The notes: a model not told the origin generated them from the sequence alone. A DNA stretch of 64,000 nucleotides from Streptomyces sp. NBC_01244 (GCF_035987325.1 NZ_CP108488.1:7812001-7876000); one strand, 5' to 3'. Shown: positions 52,835-61,865, counted from the stretch's first letter. Program-made: numbers and translations.

Positions 52835-52850
52835 TGAAATGATCGTTTCA
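52835..52850. promoter_or_regulatory. Near-palindrome upstream of the XRE gene (putative operator)
   Basis: TGAAATGATCGTTTCA is a 16-bp inverted repeat with a single mismatched pair, 94 bp before the XRE start, in an AT-rich patch. It may be the operator of the XRE protein and the promoter region of the module A transcript. Confidence 0.45.
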
Positions 52851-52971
52851 CGGGAAGGCCAACAGGCACAGCCGTGAGGATGCGGGGTGGGTCTTCCCCC
52901 TGAACATCTCGGCCACCCAGCGCACGAGTTCGGCGTTCCCGTCCTGGGCCAGGCTGACGGATTCGTTTCGC
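52848..52971 (-). pseudogene. 3' remnant of an unidentified minus-strand gene
   Basis: About 40 codons with strong GC3 bias read NESVSLAQDGNAELVRWVAE followed by MFRGKTHPASSRLCLLAFP and a stop at 52848. Upstream of about 52,975 the frame turns into low-complexity Arg/Gly typical of an antisense shadow, so the rest of the gene is missing. Family not recognised. Confidence 0.4.
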
Positions 52972-53468
52972 AGTCCGCCCCGGCGGCGGCGGGCAGCCTC
53001 GCGCAAGAGCTGCGGCAGCGCGCGCCGGGAATCTCCGTGCTCGCGATCGACGGCAACAGCGAGTTCCCCGTCTGGGTGAAGGAGCGCACGGTGTCCGTGC
53101 GCTACGTGGACACCGACTGGTCCTCCCCCTTGATGAAGGACCGGTACCGGCTGCTCAGCAGCGACCCGGCGAAGCCGGACACCCGCCGCGAAGTCGGCGA
53201 CGCCCTCCTCTCCGACCCTGTCGACGTGGCCACTCTCACCCGCGCCTCCGCCTACGTCACCACCGCGACCGCACGTGCCCTCGGCGCGACGACCGTGGAC
53301 TACTCGGTCATCACCTCTCCCTCCAAGGCCATGCCCGACCTGGAGGAACGTCTCGTCAAAGCCCTCGAACCGGTCGACCTCGTCATGGCGGACGTCCGCA
53401 TCGAGACCGGTCCCGAACTCACGCCGCCCTCGCGGCAGTTCTCGGCGTCGCCGTCGGCTGGGGCCTGA
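52887..53468 (+). CDS. Hypothetical protein, probably a 5'-truncated remnant
   Basis: The plus-strand frame looks truly coding from about 52,977: LAQELRQRAPGISVLAIDGN, then ERTVSVRYVDTDWSSPLMKD, ASAYVTTATARALGATTVD and VKALEPVDLVMADVRIETGP. The first 30 codons after the GTG at 52887 are the antisense of the minus-strand remnant, so that start is probably not real; GTG 53076 is one internal alternative. I do not recognise the family. The lost start and head-to-head remnant indicate a recombination scar at the island edge. Confidence 0.4.
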   Translation: MGLPPEHLGHPAHEFGVPVLGQADGFVSQSAPAAAGSLAQELRQRAPGISVLAIDGNSEFPVWVKERTVSVRYVDTDWSSPLMKDRYRLLSSDPAKPDTRREVGDALLSDPVDVATLTRASAYVTTATARALGATTVDYSVITSPSKAMPDLEERLVKALEPVDLVMADVRIETGPELTPPSRQFSASPSAGA

Positions 53469-53501
53469 CCGCCGCACGAACCTGGCCCGCCGACCCTCGT
53501 C

Positions 53502-53618
53502 ATGGACTGGACGGCCATCTCAGCCCTCCTCGCCCTGACGCTCATCCTGGGCGCGGCCCACGCCGCACTCGCCGCGCCACGGCGCCTCGGCAACACCCTC
53601 AACCGCACCGAGGCCTGA
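53502..53618 (+). CDS. Small membrane protein (38 residues), tentative
   Basis: A short frame, in phase with and 33 bp after the preceding remnant, encodes one hydrophobic helix (ISALLALTLILGAAHAALAA) and a basic tail. There is no clear ribosome site. It could be a real small protein translated with the upstream gene or the last piece of that decayed gene. Confidence 0.3.
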   Translation: MDWTAISALLALTLILGAAHAALAAPRRLGNTLNRTEA

Positions 53619-53637
53619 CCGCGACGACCGGCCGGTT

Positions 53638-54408
53638 TCAGGACGAGGTCCGGACCGTGGCGTCCGCCGCCGGTTCGGGCGTATCCGTTACGGCCACGGC
53701 GGCGCTGAAGCCCGGGGGAACGGCCACGTTCCTCAGGGACCAGCCCGGCAGACCGCTCGCCGGGGTGTCGGCGGTGCCCACGTAGTCGAGGGCGAGGCCC
53801 CGGGAGAGTCCGATGCCCAGGCCCTTGAGGTACGCCTCCTTGCGCACCCAGACACGGGAGAAGGCCGCAGGGCGTTCCTCCGGGTCCAGGGCTTCCAGCT
53901 CCGCGGCCTCCCGCGGGTGCAGCTGCCCGGCGAGCTCGTGCACGGCCGTCGCCGGGGGCAGCGTCTCCACGTCGGCTCCCACCGGCACCGGGCCCAGCGC
54001 GATCAGCGCGAGCCGGTCGCTGTGCGACAGGGAGAAGTGGACGGGCCCGTCCTCGGTCACCGGCCGTCCGTGGGGGCCGCCGCAGGAGGAGCAGGGTGCG
54101 CGGGTGATCCGTACCCGGCCCGGGGCGAGGTCCAGCCGGGACCCGAGCAGCACCCGCAGCGCCACGTGGGCGGCGACGTAGCGGCGCCGGTCCTGCTCGC
54201 GGGCGAAGGCGGCCGCCCGCCGGTGCTCGGCCGGGTCCAGGACCTCCGGGGCCAGCCGGGCCGCCGCGCCGTGCTGCTCGTCGGTGTCGACCAGCCACAC
54301 GGCCGTGGACATGGCCGTAGACACGTCCGGCGACGCGGCCGACGGCGGCCGTGCGGCGGGCGCGGGCGGGGTCTGCGAACCGATCGTGAGGACATGGGGC
54401 TTGAGCAC
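53638..54408 (-). CDS. 4'-phosphopantetheinyl transferase
   Basis: A 256-residue Sfp-type enzyme that attaches the phosphopantetheine arm of CoA to carrier domains of polyketide, peptide or fatty acid synthases. Motifs are RYVAAHVALRVLLG, VHFSLSHSD, the magnesium-binding PVGADVE and WVRKEAYLKGLG. The Pro/Ala-rich N-terminal 40 residues may not be part of the fold, and a later start is possible. No carrier-protein gene lies nearby, so it is a candidate general activator for secondary metabolism. Confidence 0.92.
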   Translation of the reverse strand: MLKPHVLTIGSQTPPAPAARPPSAASPDVSTAMSTAVWLVDTDEQHGAAARLAPEVLDPAEHRRAAAFAREQDRRRYVAAHVALRVLLGSRLDLAPGRVRITRAPCSSCGGPHGRPVTEDGPVHFSLSHSDRLALIALGPVPVGADVETLPPATAVHELAGQLHPREAAELEALDPEERPAAFSRVWVRKEAYLKGLGIGLSRGLALDYVGTADTPASGLPGWSLRNVAVPPGFSAAVAVTDTPEPAADATVRTSS

Positions 54409-54493
54409 GATCGATCGTTCTCCTCGGTCCGGCGCCGGCCGTCGGCAGGGCTGGACACCAGTGTGCCGCGCTTCTCACGAGCTTGGCGATCTT

Positions 54494-54531
54494 CGCCTCA
54501 TCCCGGAGCTCCGGAGCTCCGGGATGAGGCG
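54494..54531. terminator. 38-bp perfect palindrome
   Basis: Arms 54494-54510 and 54515-54531 pair fully, and the central CCGG is itself palindromic, so the whole 38 bp is a perfect palindrome. It lies 48 bp after the AhpD-like stop and 86 bp before the phosphopantetheinyl transferase start; a terminator or protein site is possible. Confidence 0.6.
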
Positions 54532-54578
54532 CGCGGCCGACGCGGCTTCCGCCTCGGCCGCCCGGTCGGCGCCCGTCA

Positions 54579-55034
54579 TCATCCCCACGCGCCGGCGATC
54601 TGGCGGGTCGTGGCGTTGAGCCGGTTGAACATGTTGGTGACACCGATCATCAGGACGATCGCGGCCAGCTGCTTCTCGTCGAAGTAGGTGGCGGCCGTGT
54701 CCCAGACCTCGTCGCTCACCGCGTCGGGACGGTCGGCGAGCCGGGTCGCGGCCTCGGCGAGCAGCAGGGCGGCCCGCTGCTCCTCGGTGAAGTACGGGGT
54801 CTCGCGCCAGGCGGCGAGCGTGGCCAGCCGCTCCTCGCTCACGCCGGCCTTGCGGGCCGACTTGGCGCCGCCGTCCACACAGGAGCTGCAGCTGTTGATC
54901 TGGCTCACCCGCAGGTGCACCAGCTCCAGGATCTGCTGGTCCACGCCACCGGAGTGCACGGACTTGAAGATGTCCTGGATGGGCTGCATCGCGCCGGACA
55001 GGACGACGGCGGGGTTCTGCATGCGGGACTGCAT
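54579..55034 (-). CDS. Carboxymuconolactone decarboxylase / AhpD-family protein
   Basis: A 151-residue all-helical protein of the CMD/AhpD family. The redox pair is Cys-x-x-Cys in INSCSSCVDGGAKSARKAG at about residues 47-52, and the C-terminal VLMIGVTNMFNRLNATTRQI is typical of the alkylhydroperoxidase-D-like branch. It probably reduces peroxides or acts as a thiol-disulphide protein. The ATG before QSRMQNPAVV is used; the frame upstream is not supported. It is divergent from the STAND regulator. Confidence 0.9.
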   Translation of the reverse strand: MQSRMQNPAVVLSGAMQPIQDIFKSVHSGGVDQQILELVHLRVSQINSCSSCVDGGAKSARKAGVSEERLATLAAWRETPYFTEEQRAALLLAEAATRLADRPDAVSDEVWDTAATYFDEKQLAAIVLMIGVTNMFNRLNATTRQIAGAWG

Positions 55035-55237
55035 CTCGGTGTGCTCCTCTTCTGGTTTCCGGGCTCCCGGTCTTCCGGGTTTCCGGTGCCCCCCTCGGGG
55101 TGTGACTCCATAACAGCCGCAGCGGCCCGCCGAGGCGATGCCGGTGGGACACCCTGGGACAGGCGGAACATCCTTGACCAGCCGATATGCGGCCCGGGAT
55201 GATTCGGGCACGGCGGGACAGGGAGTACGGGGGAACC

Positions 55238-57706
55238 GTGGACACGGAACGGCGGACGGCGAAGGCCGACCCGCAGGACGAGCTGGCCGCTCGGCTGCGG
55301 CTGCTCCAGGAGCTGTCAGGGCTCGGGGTACGGGCCCTCGCGAGGGATGCGGGACTGAGCTCCTCCTCGCTCTCGCGCTACCTCAGCGGCCAGACCGTGC
55401 CGCCCTGGACCGCGGTGGTCGCCCTCTGCCGACTGGCCAAACGCGATCCGCGCCCGCTGCGGCCCCTCTGGGAACTCGGGTCCGCCAACCCGCTGCCGGC
55501 GCCGCCGAAGGCGGGCCGCCAGGTCCAGCCGAAGCCCCGTAACGACCTGCCGCGCGACGTACCCGACTTCACCGGACGCGAGGACGAACTCGCCTCCGTG
55601 CTCGCCGCGGTGGACAGTCACCGGGGTGTCGCCGTCGACGGCATGGCGGGCGTCGGCAAGACCTGCCTGGCGGTGCACGCCGCGCACCGGCTCGCCGCCG
55701 ACTACCCGGACGCCCAGCTCTACGTGGACCTGCACGGATTCACCGAGGGCCGCGACCCCCTCGATCCCGACTCGGCGCTGCGGATGCTGCTCGGGGCGCT
55801 CGGCGTGCCGTCCGAGAGGGTCCCGCAGGAGGGCCTCGAACAGCTGGCGGCCTGCTGGCGCGCGGAACTGGCGGACCGGCGGGCCGTCGTGGTCGTCGAC
55901 AACGCGGCCGACGCGGACCAGGTCCGGCCGCTGCTGCCCGGCGCCGGCGACTCGGTCGTCCTGATCACGAGCCGCAACCGGCTGCTGGGCCTGGACGAGG
56001 TGCCCCCGGTGTCGCTGGACGTGCTCAGCCCGCGGGAGAGCGCGGAACTGCTGACCCGGGCCAGCGGAGACTCCGGCGGCCCCGAAGACCGGCTGGCCCG
56101 TGAACCGGATGCCGCCGCCGAGGTGCTGCGGCTCTGCGGCCACCTGCCGCTGGCCCTGCGGCTGGCCGCGGCCCGGCTGCGACACCGGCCCGGCTGGACG
56201 GTGGGCATCCTCGTGGAGCGGCTGGCGGAGGGGGCGAGCGAGTTCGACACCGCGTTCGCCATGTCCGTACGGCAACTGGACCGGGCCCAGGCCCGGTTGT
56301 TCCGGATGCTGGGGCTGCTGCCCGGCGGCTCCTTCGACGCGTACGCGGCCGCGGCCCTGGCGGACGTACCGCTGCACGGCGCCCGGGAGATGCTGGAGGA
56401 CCTGGTCGACGCGCACCTGGTCCAGCAGCCGACGGCGGGCCGCTACCGGCTGCACGACCTGGTGCACCAGCACGCGCGCGGCGCGTGCGCGCAGCAGGAC
56501 TCCCAGGCCGACCGGGAGCGCGCGATGGGCCGCTTCCTCGACTACTTCGTGCACGCGGCGGCCGCCGCCGACGCCGCGATGCCGGTGCTCTCGCCGGGAC
56601 GGCCGCCCACCGCGGGCCGCCCCCCGGCCGCCCTGCCGCGGTTCGCCGACAAGAACGCGGCCTGCTCCTGGCTCGTCTCGGAGTACGAGACGATGATCGC
56701 CGTCTTCGAGACGGCGGTAGCCGTCGGGGCGGACGCGCACGTGTGCGAGCTGCCGCGCTTCCTGCGCGCGTACTTCGCCCGGCGCTGCGGTACGACCCAC
56801 CTCAATCACCTCTTCGAGCGCTCGCTGGCCGCCGCCGAACGCCTGGGCGATCCGCTGCGGCTGGCCGAGGCCTACAGCGACCTGGGCTTCGCGCGCTACA
56901 ACGCGGGCCGGATGGCCGAGGCCGCAGCCGCGTACGAGGAGGCCGGGCTCCGGGTGGCGCAGACGGGGGACGCCCGCTCGGAAGCCGAACTGACCCTGCG
57001 GCGCGGCTACTTGATCTGGGACCGGGGGGACCGGGACGGCGCCGGGGAGCCGCTCGAGCTCTTCCGGCTGGCCGGGAAGCTGTACGGGGAAGCCGGCCTC
57101 CCGGCGGGGGCGGCCCACGCGGCGGCCTCGGAAGCCTGGGCGCTGCTCCAGCTGGGAGAGCGCGAGGAGGCGGCGCGGCGGGCCCGGGAGGTCCTGGACC
57201 TCTCCCACCCGGACCCCGCGTGGCCGCCCACCCTGACGGCCCGCATCACCCTGGGCGTGGCCATCGCGGAGGAGTCGCCCGAGGAGGCGTCGGAACATCT
57301 GCACCGGGCGCTGGCACTGGCCCGCGAGGACGGGCACGTGAACAACGAGGCGTGGTCCCTCAACTGCCTGGGCGTCGCGCTGCGCCGGATGGGCCGGTAC
57401 GAGGAGGCCCTGGCCAGCCACCGGGAGGCGTTCGCGCTGCTGGACGAGCTGTTCGAGGAACACTGGAAGGTCCGGTTCCTGGGCGGCTACGCCGAGACCT
57501 GCCGGCTCGCGGGACTCCCCGAGGAGGCCCTGCGCCTGCACCGGCAGACGCTGGAGCTGGCACCCGGGCTCGGCTACCGGCACGAGGAGGCGCTGGCCCA
57601 CGAGGGCATCGCGGCCCTGCTCGACGACACGGACCCGGCCGCGGCCGGCGGGCACCGCGCGGCGGGGCGCTCGCTCCGGGAGGAGCTCTCCGCCGGAGCG
57701 GGCTGA
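55238..57706 (+). CDS. STAND regulator: HTH, NB-ARC ATPase and TPR repeats
   Basis: An 822-residue signal-transduction ATPase. The XRE-type HTH lies at about residues 10-75 (LARDAGLSSSSLSRYLSGQ). A sensor/NB-ARC module follows: TGREDELASVLAAV, Walker A GMAGVGKT at about 135-142, Walker B RAVVVVDNA, a TSRN sensor and GHLPLALRLAA. Roughly residues 450-822 form TPR-like helical repeats (LGFARYNAGRMAEAAAAYEE and others). It differs from SARPs because DNA binding is by an XRE rather than an OmpR-type domain. The GTG at 55238 is the first supported start. Ligand and targets unknown. Confidence 0.9.
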   Translation: MDTERRTAKADPQDELAARLRLLQELSGLGVRALARDAGLSSSSLSRYLSGQTVPPWTAVVALCRLAKRDPRPLRPLWELGSANPLPAPPKAGRQVQPKPRNDLPRDVPDFTGREDELASVLAAVDSHRGVAVDGMAGVGKTCLAVHAAHRLAADYPDAQLYVDLHGFTEGRDPLDPDSALRMLLGALGVPSERVPQEGLEQLAACWRAELADRRAVVVVDNAADADQVRPLLPGAGDSVVLITSRNRLLGLDEVPPVSLDVLSPRESAELLTRASGDSGGPEDRLAREPDAAAEVLRLCGHLPLALRLAAARLRHRPGWTVGILVERLAEGASEFDTAFAMSVRQLDRAQARLFRMLGLLPGGSFDAYAAAALADVPLHGAREMLEDLVDAHLVQQPTAGRYRLHDLVHQHARGACAQQDSQADRERAMGRFLDYFVHAAAAADAAMPVLSPGRPPTAGRPPAALPRFADKNAACSWLVSEYETMIAVFETAVAVGADAHVCELPRFLRAYFARRCGTTHLNHLFERSLAAAERLGDPLRLAEAYSDLGFARYNAGRMAEAAAAYEEAGLRVAQTGDARSEAELTLRRGYLIWDRGDRDGAGEPLELFRLAGKLYGEAGLPAGAAHAAASEAWALLQLGEREEAARRAREVLDLSHPDPAWPPTLTARITLGVAIAEESPEEASEHLHRALALAREDGHVNNEAWSLNCLGVALRRMGRYEEALASHREAFALLDELFEEHWKVRFLGGYAETCRLAGLPEEALRLHRQTLELAPGLGYRHEEALAHEGIAALLDDTDPAAAGGHRAAGRSLREELSAGAG

Positions 57707-57804
57707 GCGGATCGTCCCGATGCTGTTGCAGGACTCCGGGCGGGCCTGACAGCCTGTTTCCGAGCCGGCCCGACCAGGGGCCGGCCGGACCCGGGGGGAC
57801 CAGT

Positions 57805-58017
57805 ATGAACACCAGAGCCGCCGCGATAACCGCCACCGCCGCCTTCGCCCTGGCCGTGCTCGGCGCGGGCCCGGCCTTCGCGGACAACCACATCAGCGTC
57901 GCACCGCAGGGCCAGGACGGCGCCTTCGAGCACCTGAACCCGCAGCACATGACGGACGGGGCGTACGAGCACCTCTCCCCGCAGACCCTCGTCGTCGGAG
58001 GCCTCGCCACCAACTAG
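57805..58017 (+). CDS. Small secreted protein with internal repeat
   Basis: A 70-residue protein with a clear signal peptide (MNTRAAAITATAAFALAVLG, cleaved after AFA at about 27). It leaves a mature peptide of about 43 residues. The mature part holds an internal duplication: DGAFEHLNPQHM and DGAYEHLSPQTL, 16 residues apart. It has no cysteines. It lies 98 bp after the STAND regulator gene in the same direction and may be its target. Function unknown; similar small exported peptides are common in Streptomyces. Confidence 0.7.
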   Translation: MNTRAAAITATAAFALAVLGAGPAFADNHISVAPQGQDGAFEHLNPQHMTDGAYEHLSPQTLVVGGLATN

Positions 58018-58140
58018 CCCGGGCGGGGCCACGGGGCCTGCGGCCCCCAGCCGTTGAGGCAGGCGACCGCAGACCCCGCAGCCGGGCGGGTTCCGGTGCT
58101 CACCGACCGCTGCCGGCCGGTGCCTCGCCGTAACCCGCCG

Positions 58141-58180
58141 TGCCTCCCCGTGCCTCCCCGTGCCTCCCCGTGCCTCCCCG
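58141..58180. repeat. 10-bp tandem repeat, four perfect units
   Basis: TGCCTCCCCG repeated four times without change, with partial copies on both sides, in the 270-bp gap between the small secreted protein and the phosphatase gene. It is not a CRISPR (units too short, no spacers). Confidence 0.9.
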
Positions 58181-58286
58181 TGCCGCCGCCCGCCCGGCGG
58201 CGCGTTCACCCGCGGTCCATCCGGGGTCCGGCCGCCCGCCCGGTCCGGCGGTGGGGATTGTCAGCCGGGCGTGCTTTGCTGGAGGC

Positions 58287-59111
58287 ATGATCGATGAATT
58301 CCTCGCCCGGAACCTGTCCGACGTCGACGAAGCCGTTCGCAAGGCGGCGGCGATCGAGATCATGCCGAGATTCCGCCAGCTCGCCGACCACGAGGTGGAC
58401 CAGAAGAGCGGCCCGCACGACCTGGTGACCGACGCCGACCGCAAGGCCGAGGAATACCTCACGGCCGCCCTGACCCGGCTGCTGCCGGGCTCGGCGGTGG
58501 TGGGCGAGGAAGCGGTGCACGCCGACCCCGGGGTGTACGGGGCGCTGCGCGCCGACGCCCCGGTGTGGATCGTGGACCCCGTCGACGGGACCCGGCAGTT
58601 CGTGCACGGGGACGCGGCGTTCTGCACGCTGGTCGCGCTCGCGCACCGCGGGGAGCTCCTCGCCTCCTGGACCTTCGCCCCGGCGCTGGAGGAGATGGCC
58701 ACCGCCGTGCGCGGACAGGGTGCGTACGTCAACGGCGAGCGGATCCTGAGCGGTTCGCCCGAGCCCGGCGCCGAGCTGCGGGTCGCGACCGCTCACCCGC
58801 TCTACACCACCGAGGAGGAGCGCCGGATCCTGGCGCGCCTCGACGTCCCCGGTGTGGCCTCCCGCGCGTGCGGGTCGGCGGGCCTGGAGTACCTGAAGGT
58901 GGCCCGGGGAGAGATGGACGGCCTGGCCTTCAACTGGCCCTCGGCCTGGGACCACGCGGCCGGGCTGCTCCTGGTCGCCGAGGCGGGCGGATCCCAGAGC
59001 ACCGTCGACGGGGTCCCCTTCCGAGTGGACCGGGACAACGCGCTGCCGTTCGCGGTCGGCCGCGACGAGGCCACGGCCGTACGGATCCGGGAGCTGCTGC
59101 GGGGCGCGTGA
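58287..59111 (+). CDS. Inositol monophosphatase family protein (possible histidinol-phosphatase)
   Basis: A 274-residue magnesium-dependent sugar-phosphate phosphatase. Family motifs in order: DLVTDADRKAEE, the acidic VVGEEAVH at about residue 73, the signature WIVDPVDGTRQFVHGD at about residues 92-107, and AWDHAAGLLLVAEAGG near residue 220. Substrates in the family include inositol-1-phosphate, histidinol phosphate and PAP; the sequence alone does not decide. GGAGG precedes the ATG. Confidence 0.9.
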   Translation: MIDEFLARNLSDVDEAVRKAAAIEIMPRFRQLADHEVDQKSGPHDLVTDADRKAEEYLTAALTRLLPGSAVVGEEAVHADPGVYGALRADAPVWIVDPVDGTRQFVHGDAAFCTLVALAHRGELLASWTFAPALEEMATAVRGQGAYVNGERILSGSPEPGAELRVATAHPLYTTEEERRILARLDVPGVASRACGSAGLEYLKVARGEMDGLAFNWPSAWDHAAGLLLVAEAGGSQSTVDGVPFRVDRDNALPFAVGRDEATAVRIRELLRGA

Positions 59112-59253
59112 CCCGGCGGCGCAGCCGCGGCGAGCCGACGGCCGCCCCCGCCGCTGAGCCCAGGGCGAACGGAGTCGGCGCGGATCGCGGAGCCCGCTAT
59201 GGACAGGCGCAATACCCTGGGGGCGGTGGCGCCGCCGGACGAAGGAGTCGCAA

Positions 59254-60675
59254 GTGCCGTCGATCCTCGATGCGGTCGTGGTGGGGGCCGGGCCCAACGG
59301 GCTGACGGCCGCCGTTGAACTGGCCCGGCGCGGCTACTCGGTGGCCGTTTTCGAAGCCGCGGACACCGTCGGCGGCGGGGCCCGGACCGAGGAGCTCACC
59401 CTCCCCGGCTTCCGGCACGACCCCTGCTCGGCGGTACACCCGCTCGGCGCCGGTTCCCCCGTCTTCTCCACCATGCCCCTGAAGCGGTACGGGCTGGAGT
59501 GGCTGCACGCCCCGCTGCCCATGGCGCACCCCTTCGACGACGGCACGGCGGCCGTGCTCTCCCGCTCCGTCGCGGAGACGGCCGCGTCCTTCGGGGCGCG
59601 CGACGCGGGCACGTACCGGCGGCTGGTCGAGCCGTTCCTCGGCAAGTGGGACACCCTCGCCCGGGACTTCATGTCGCTGCCGAACACCGCACTGCCCCGT
59701 GACCCGCTCACCCTCGCCCGCTTCGGACTGGCAGGGCTGCCGCCCTCCACCTGGCTGCTGAGCCGCTTCCGCGACGACCGCGCCCGCGCTCTGTTCGCGG
59801 GGCTCGTCGCGCACGTCATCGCCCCGCTCGGCGGGATCGGGACCAGCGCCGTCGGCCTGGTCTTCGCCCTCGCCGCGCACGCGAACGGCTGGCCCGTGCC
59901 GCGCGGCGGCTCGCAGTCGATCTCCGACGCCCTCGCCGGATACCTGCGCGACCTCGGCGGGGCCGTGCACACCGGTTTCGAGGTCAAGCGGCTCGACGAC
60001 CTGCCGCCGGCCCGGGCGTACGTCTTCGACACCTCCCCGACCGCGCTGGCGCGCATCGCCCGCCTGGGCCGGGTCTACGACGGCTACCGCTACGGCGCCT
60101 CCGTGTTCAAGCTGGACTACGCCCTGGACGGCCCCGTCCCCTGGACGGCGGAGGAGCCGCGCCGGGCCGGCACCGTGCAGATCGGTCCGCGCACCCGCGA
60201 CATCGACGCGGCCCTGCAACTGGCCTCCGGCGGGCGGGTCCCGCGCACCCCCTTCCTCATCGCCGCCCAGCCCAGCCTGGTCGACCCGGGCCGGGCCCCC
60301 GAGGGCAAGCACACCTTCTGGGTGTACGGGCACGTCCCGGCGGGCTGGGACGGCGACCTCACCGAAGCCGTCGAGCGCCAACTGGAGCGCTTCGCCCCCG
60401 GGTTCCGCGACCTGGTGCTCGCCCGCGCCACGGCGGGCCCGCCGCAGCTCGCCGCCCGCAACCCCAACTACGTCGGCGGCGACATCGCCTGCGGTGCCGC
60501 CTCCGGGCTCCAGCTCCTGCTGCGCCCCAAGCTCACGCTGTCCCCGTACAACACGCCCCACCCGGCCGTGTTCCTGTGCTCCTCGGCCACCCCGCCCGGC
60601 CCCGGCGTGCACGGCATGTCGGGCCACAACGCGGCCAAGGCCGTCTGGCGCCACCTGCGCGGGAAGGGCGCCTAG
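59254..60675 (+). CDS. Phytoene-desaturase-like FAD oxidoreductase
   Basis: A 473-residue flavoprotein of the CrtI/amine-oxidase-like class. The dinucleotide-binding start is [20 protein letters not shown], then [20 protein letters not shown], and the C-terminal FAD contact [19 protein letters not shown]. It resembles the stand-alone actinobacterial NAD(P)/FAD-dependent oxidoreductases rather than true carotenoid desaturases, and no carotenoid genes are nearby. The start is GTG at 59254 after GAAGGAG. Confidence 0.88.
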   Translation: MPSILDAVVVGAGPNGLTAAVELARRGYSVAVFEAADTVGGGARTEELTLPGFRHDPCSAVHPLGAGSPVFSTMPLKRYGLEWLHAPLPMAHPFDDGTAAVLSRSVAETAASFGARDAGTYRRLVEPFLGKWDTLARDFMSLPNTALPRDPLTLARFGLAGLPPSTWLLSRFRDDRARALFAGLVAHVIAPLGGIGTSAVGLVFALAAHANGWPVPRGGSQSISDALAGYLRDLGGAVHTGFEVKRLDDLPPARAYVFDTSPTALARIARLGRVYDGYRYGASVFKLDYALDGPVPWTAEEPRRAGTVQIGPRTRDIDAALQLASGGRVPRTPFLIAAQPSLVDPGRAPEGKHTFWVYGHVPAGWDGDLTEAVERQLERFAPGFRDLVLARATAGPPQLAARNPNYVGGDIACGAASGLQLLLRPKLTLSPYNTPHPAVFLCSSATPPGPGVHGMSGHNAAKAVWRHLRGKGA

Positions 60676-60701
60676 GGCGCGCTCCGCACCCGCCCCGGCG
60701 G

Positions 60702-61865
60702 CTACCCGAAGGCGCCCTGGTGGGGGCCGACCGAGGGGTCGAGTTCGTGGAGCATCTTCCGGGCGTCCTCCAGGATCCCGGCGGTGCACAGGACCCGCCA
60801 GTCCGCGTAGCCGGGGGACTGCGCCAGCGCGGTCCGCAGGAAGCAGGTCTCGGCCTCGCCGAGCAGCTCCGACAGCCGGGCCCGCACCCCGGGCGAGGGG
60901 GCTTCCTCCCGCACGTGTACGCCGGCCAGGTCGCCCAGCATCGCGGCGAGCGCGGCCAGTACGCCGTCCAGCCCGGCCGGGGCGTCCGCCTGCCGGGGCA
61001 GCAGGTGCTCGTCGTGCTGCGCCCAGTGCAGGGCCGGCGGGCGGCCTTCGCGGAAGGTCAGGTTGTACAGGCCGCGGGTGATGCCCCGGACCTGGTGGCC
61101 GACGTGGTCGAGGCACTGGGTGGCTTCGGCGAGCCGGTCCAGGCGGGGCCGTGCGAGCCGGCCGCGCGGCCGCCAGCGGATCGCGTCCTCCGCCTCGCGG
61201 ACGGCCTGGCGTACCGTGTCGAGCTCCTTGGACAGGGAGCGGGCCCGCCGGACCCAGTCCCCGGTGCGCGCGGCCCAGTCGTCCTCGGCCAGGCCCCGGC
61301 CGATCTCGGCGAGCAGGGCGGCCATCTGCCGGTTCAGGCGGGCCAGTTCCTCGCCGGCGCGGCGGGTGAAGCCGGGGGCGGGCAGGGCGAGGCCGACGCA
61401 CGTGCCCACGAGCACGCCGACGACGTTGTCCTCCAGCCGGGCGGCCCCGTACCCGAAGGTGGTGGCGGCGCCCATCACGAGCACGGCGGTGAGCGCGATC
61501 TGGTGCATCTGCGAGCCGAGGTTCATCACGCGTCCCGCGTACATGCCGACCAGGACCACGAGGACGACGCTCACCGTGTTCGTGCCCATCGACGCGGTGG
61601 CCGCCACGCCGAGCAGGAAGCCGAACAGGATGCCGGCCGCCCGCTGCAGGCTCTTGCGCGCCGTGGCGAAGGGCGTGGTCTGCGTGGCGAGGATGGCGCC
61701 GACGGGGGCGAGCGAGGCCGACTCGGAGTGCAGCAGCACGGAGGCGATCCACCAGGCGAGTCCCGACGAGACCGCGGCGCGCAGGACCATGCTTCCGTCG
61801 CCGAAGCCGGCGGTCATCCGGGACCGCAGGCCCGCTGCTGCCACCGTGGTGCCGGGTACCTTCAT
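60702..61865 (-). CDS. FUSC-family membrane protein (aromatic acid exporter-like)
   Basis: A 387-residue protein. The N-terminal half has about six membrane helices (for example AAVSSGLAWWIASVLL, AAGILFGFLLGVAATAS, VGVLVGTCVGLALPAP) and the C-terminal half is a helical cytoplasmic domain. This matches half-size FUSC proteins, relatives of the AaeB p-hydroxybenzoate efflux pump. The substrate is not known. It is convergent to the desaturase-like gene with only 26 bp between stops, and 71 bp downstream of pit in the same direction. Confidence 0.86.
   Translation of the reverse strand: MKVPGTTVAAAGLRSRMTAGFGDGSMVLRAAVSSGLAWWIASVLLHSESASLAPVGAILATQTTPFATARKSLQRAAGILFGFLLGVAATASMGTNTVSVVLVVLVGMYAGRVMNLGSQMHQIALTAVLVMGAATTFGYGAARLEDNVVGVLVGTCVGLALPAPGFTRRAGEELARLNRQMAALLAEIGRGLAEDDWAARTGDWVRRARSLSKELDTVRQAVREAEDAIRWRPRGRLARPRLDRLAEATQCLDHVGHQVRGITRGLYNLTFREGRPPALHWAQHDEHLLPRQADAPAGLDGVLAALAAMLGDLAGVHVREEAPSPGVRARLSELLGEAETCFLRTALAQSPGYADWRVLCTAGILEDARKMLHELDPSVGPHQGAFG

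Noticed and set aside
41498..53640. Integrative element or prophage carrying the flavoenzyme island
   Set aside because: No integrase, replication, transfer or phage gene and no tRNA-derived att duplication were seen; only a scar at one edge.
58141..58180. CRISPR array
   Set aside because: Units are 10 bp, contiguous and without spacers, and no cas genes are present.
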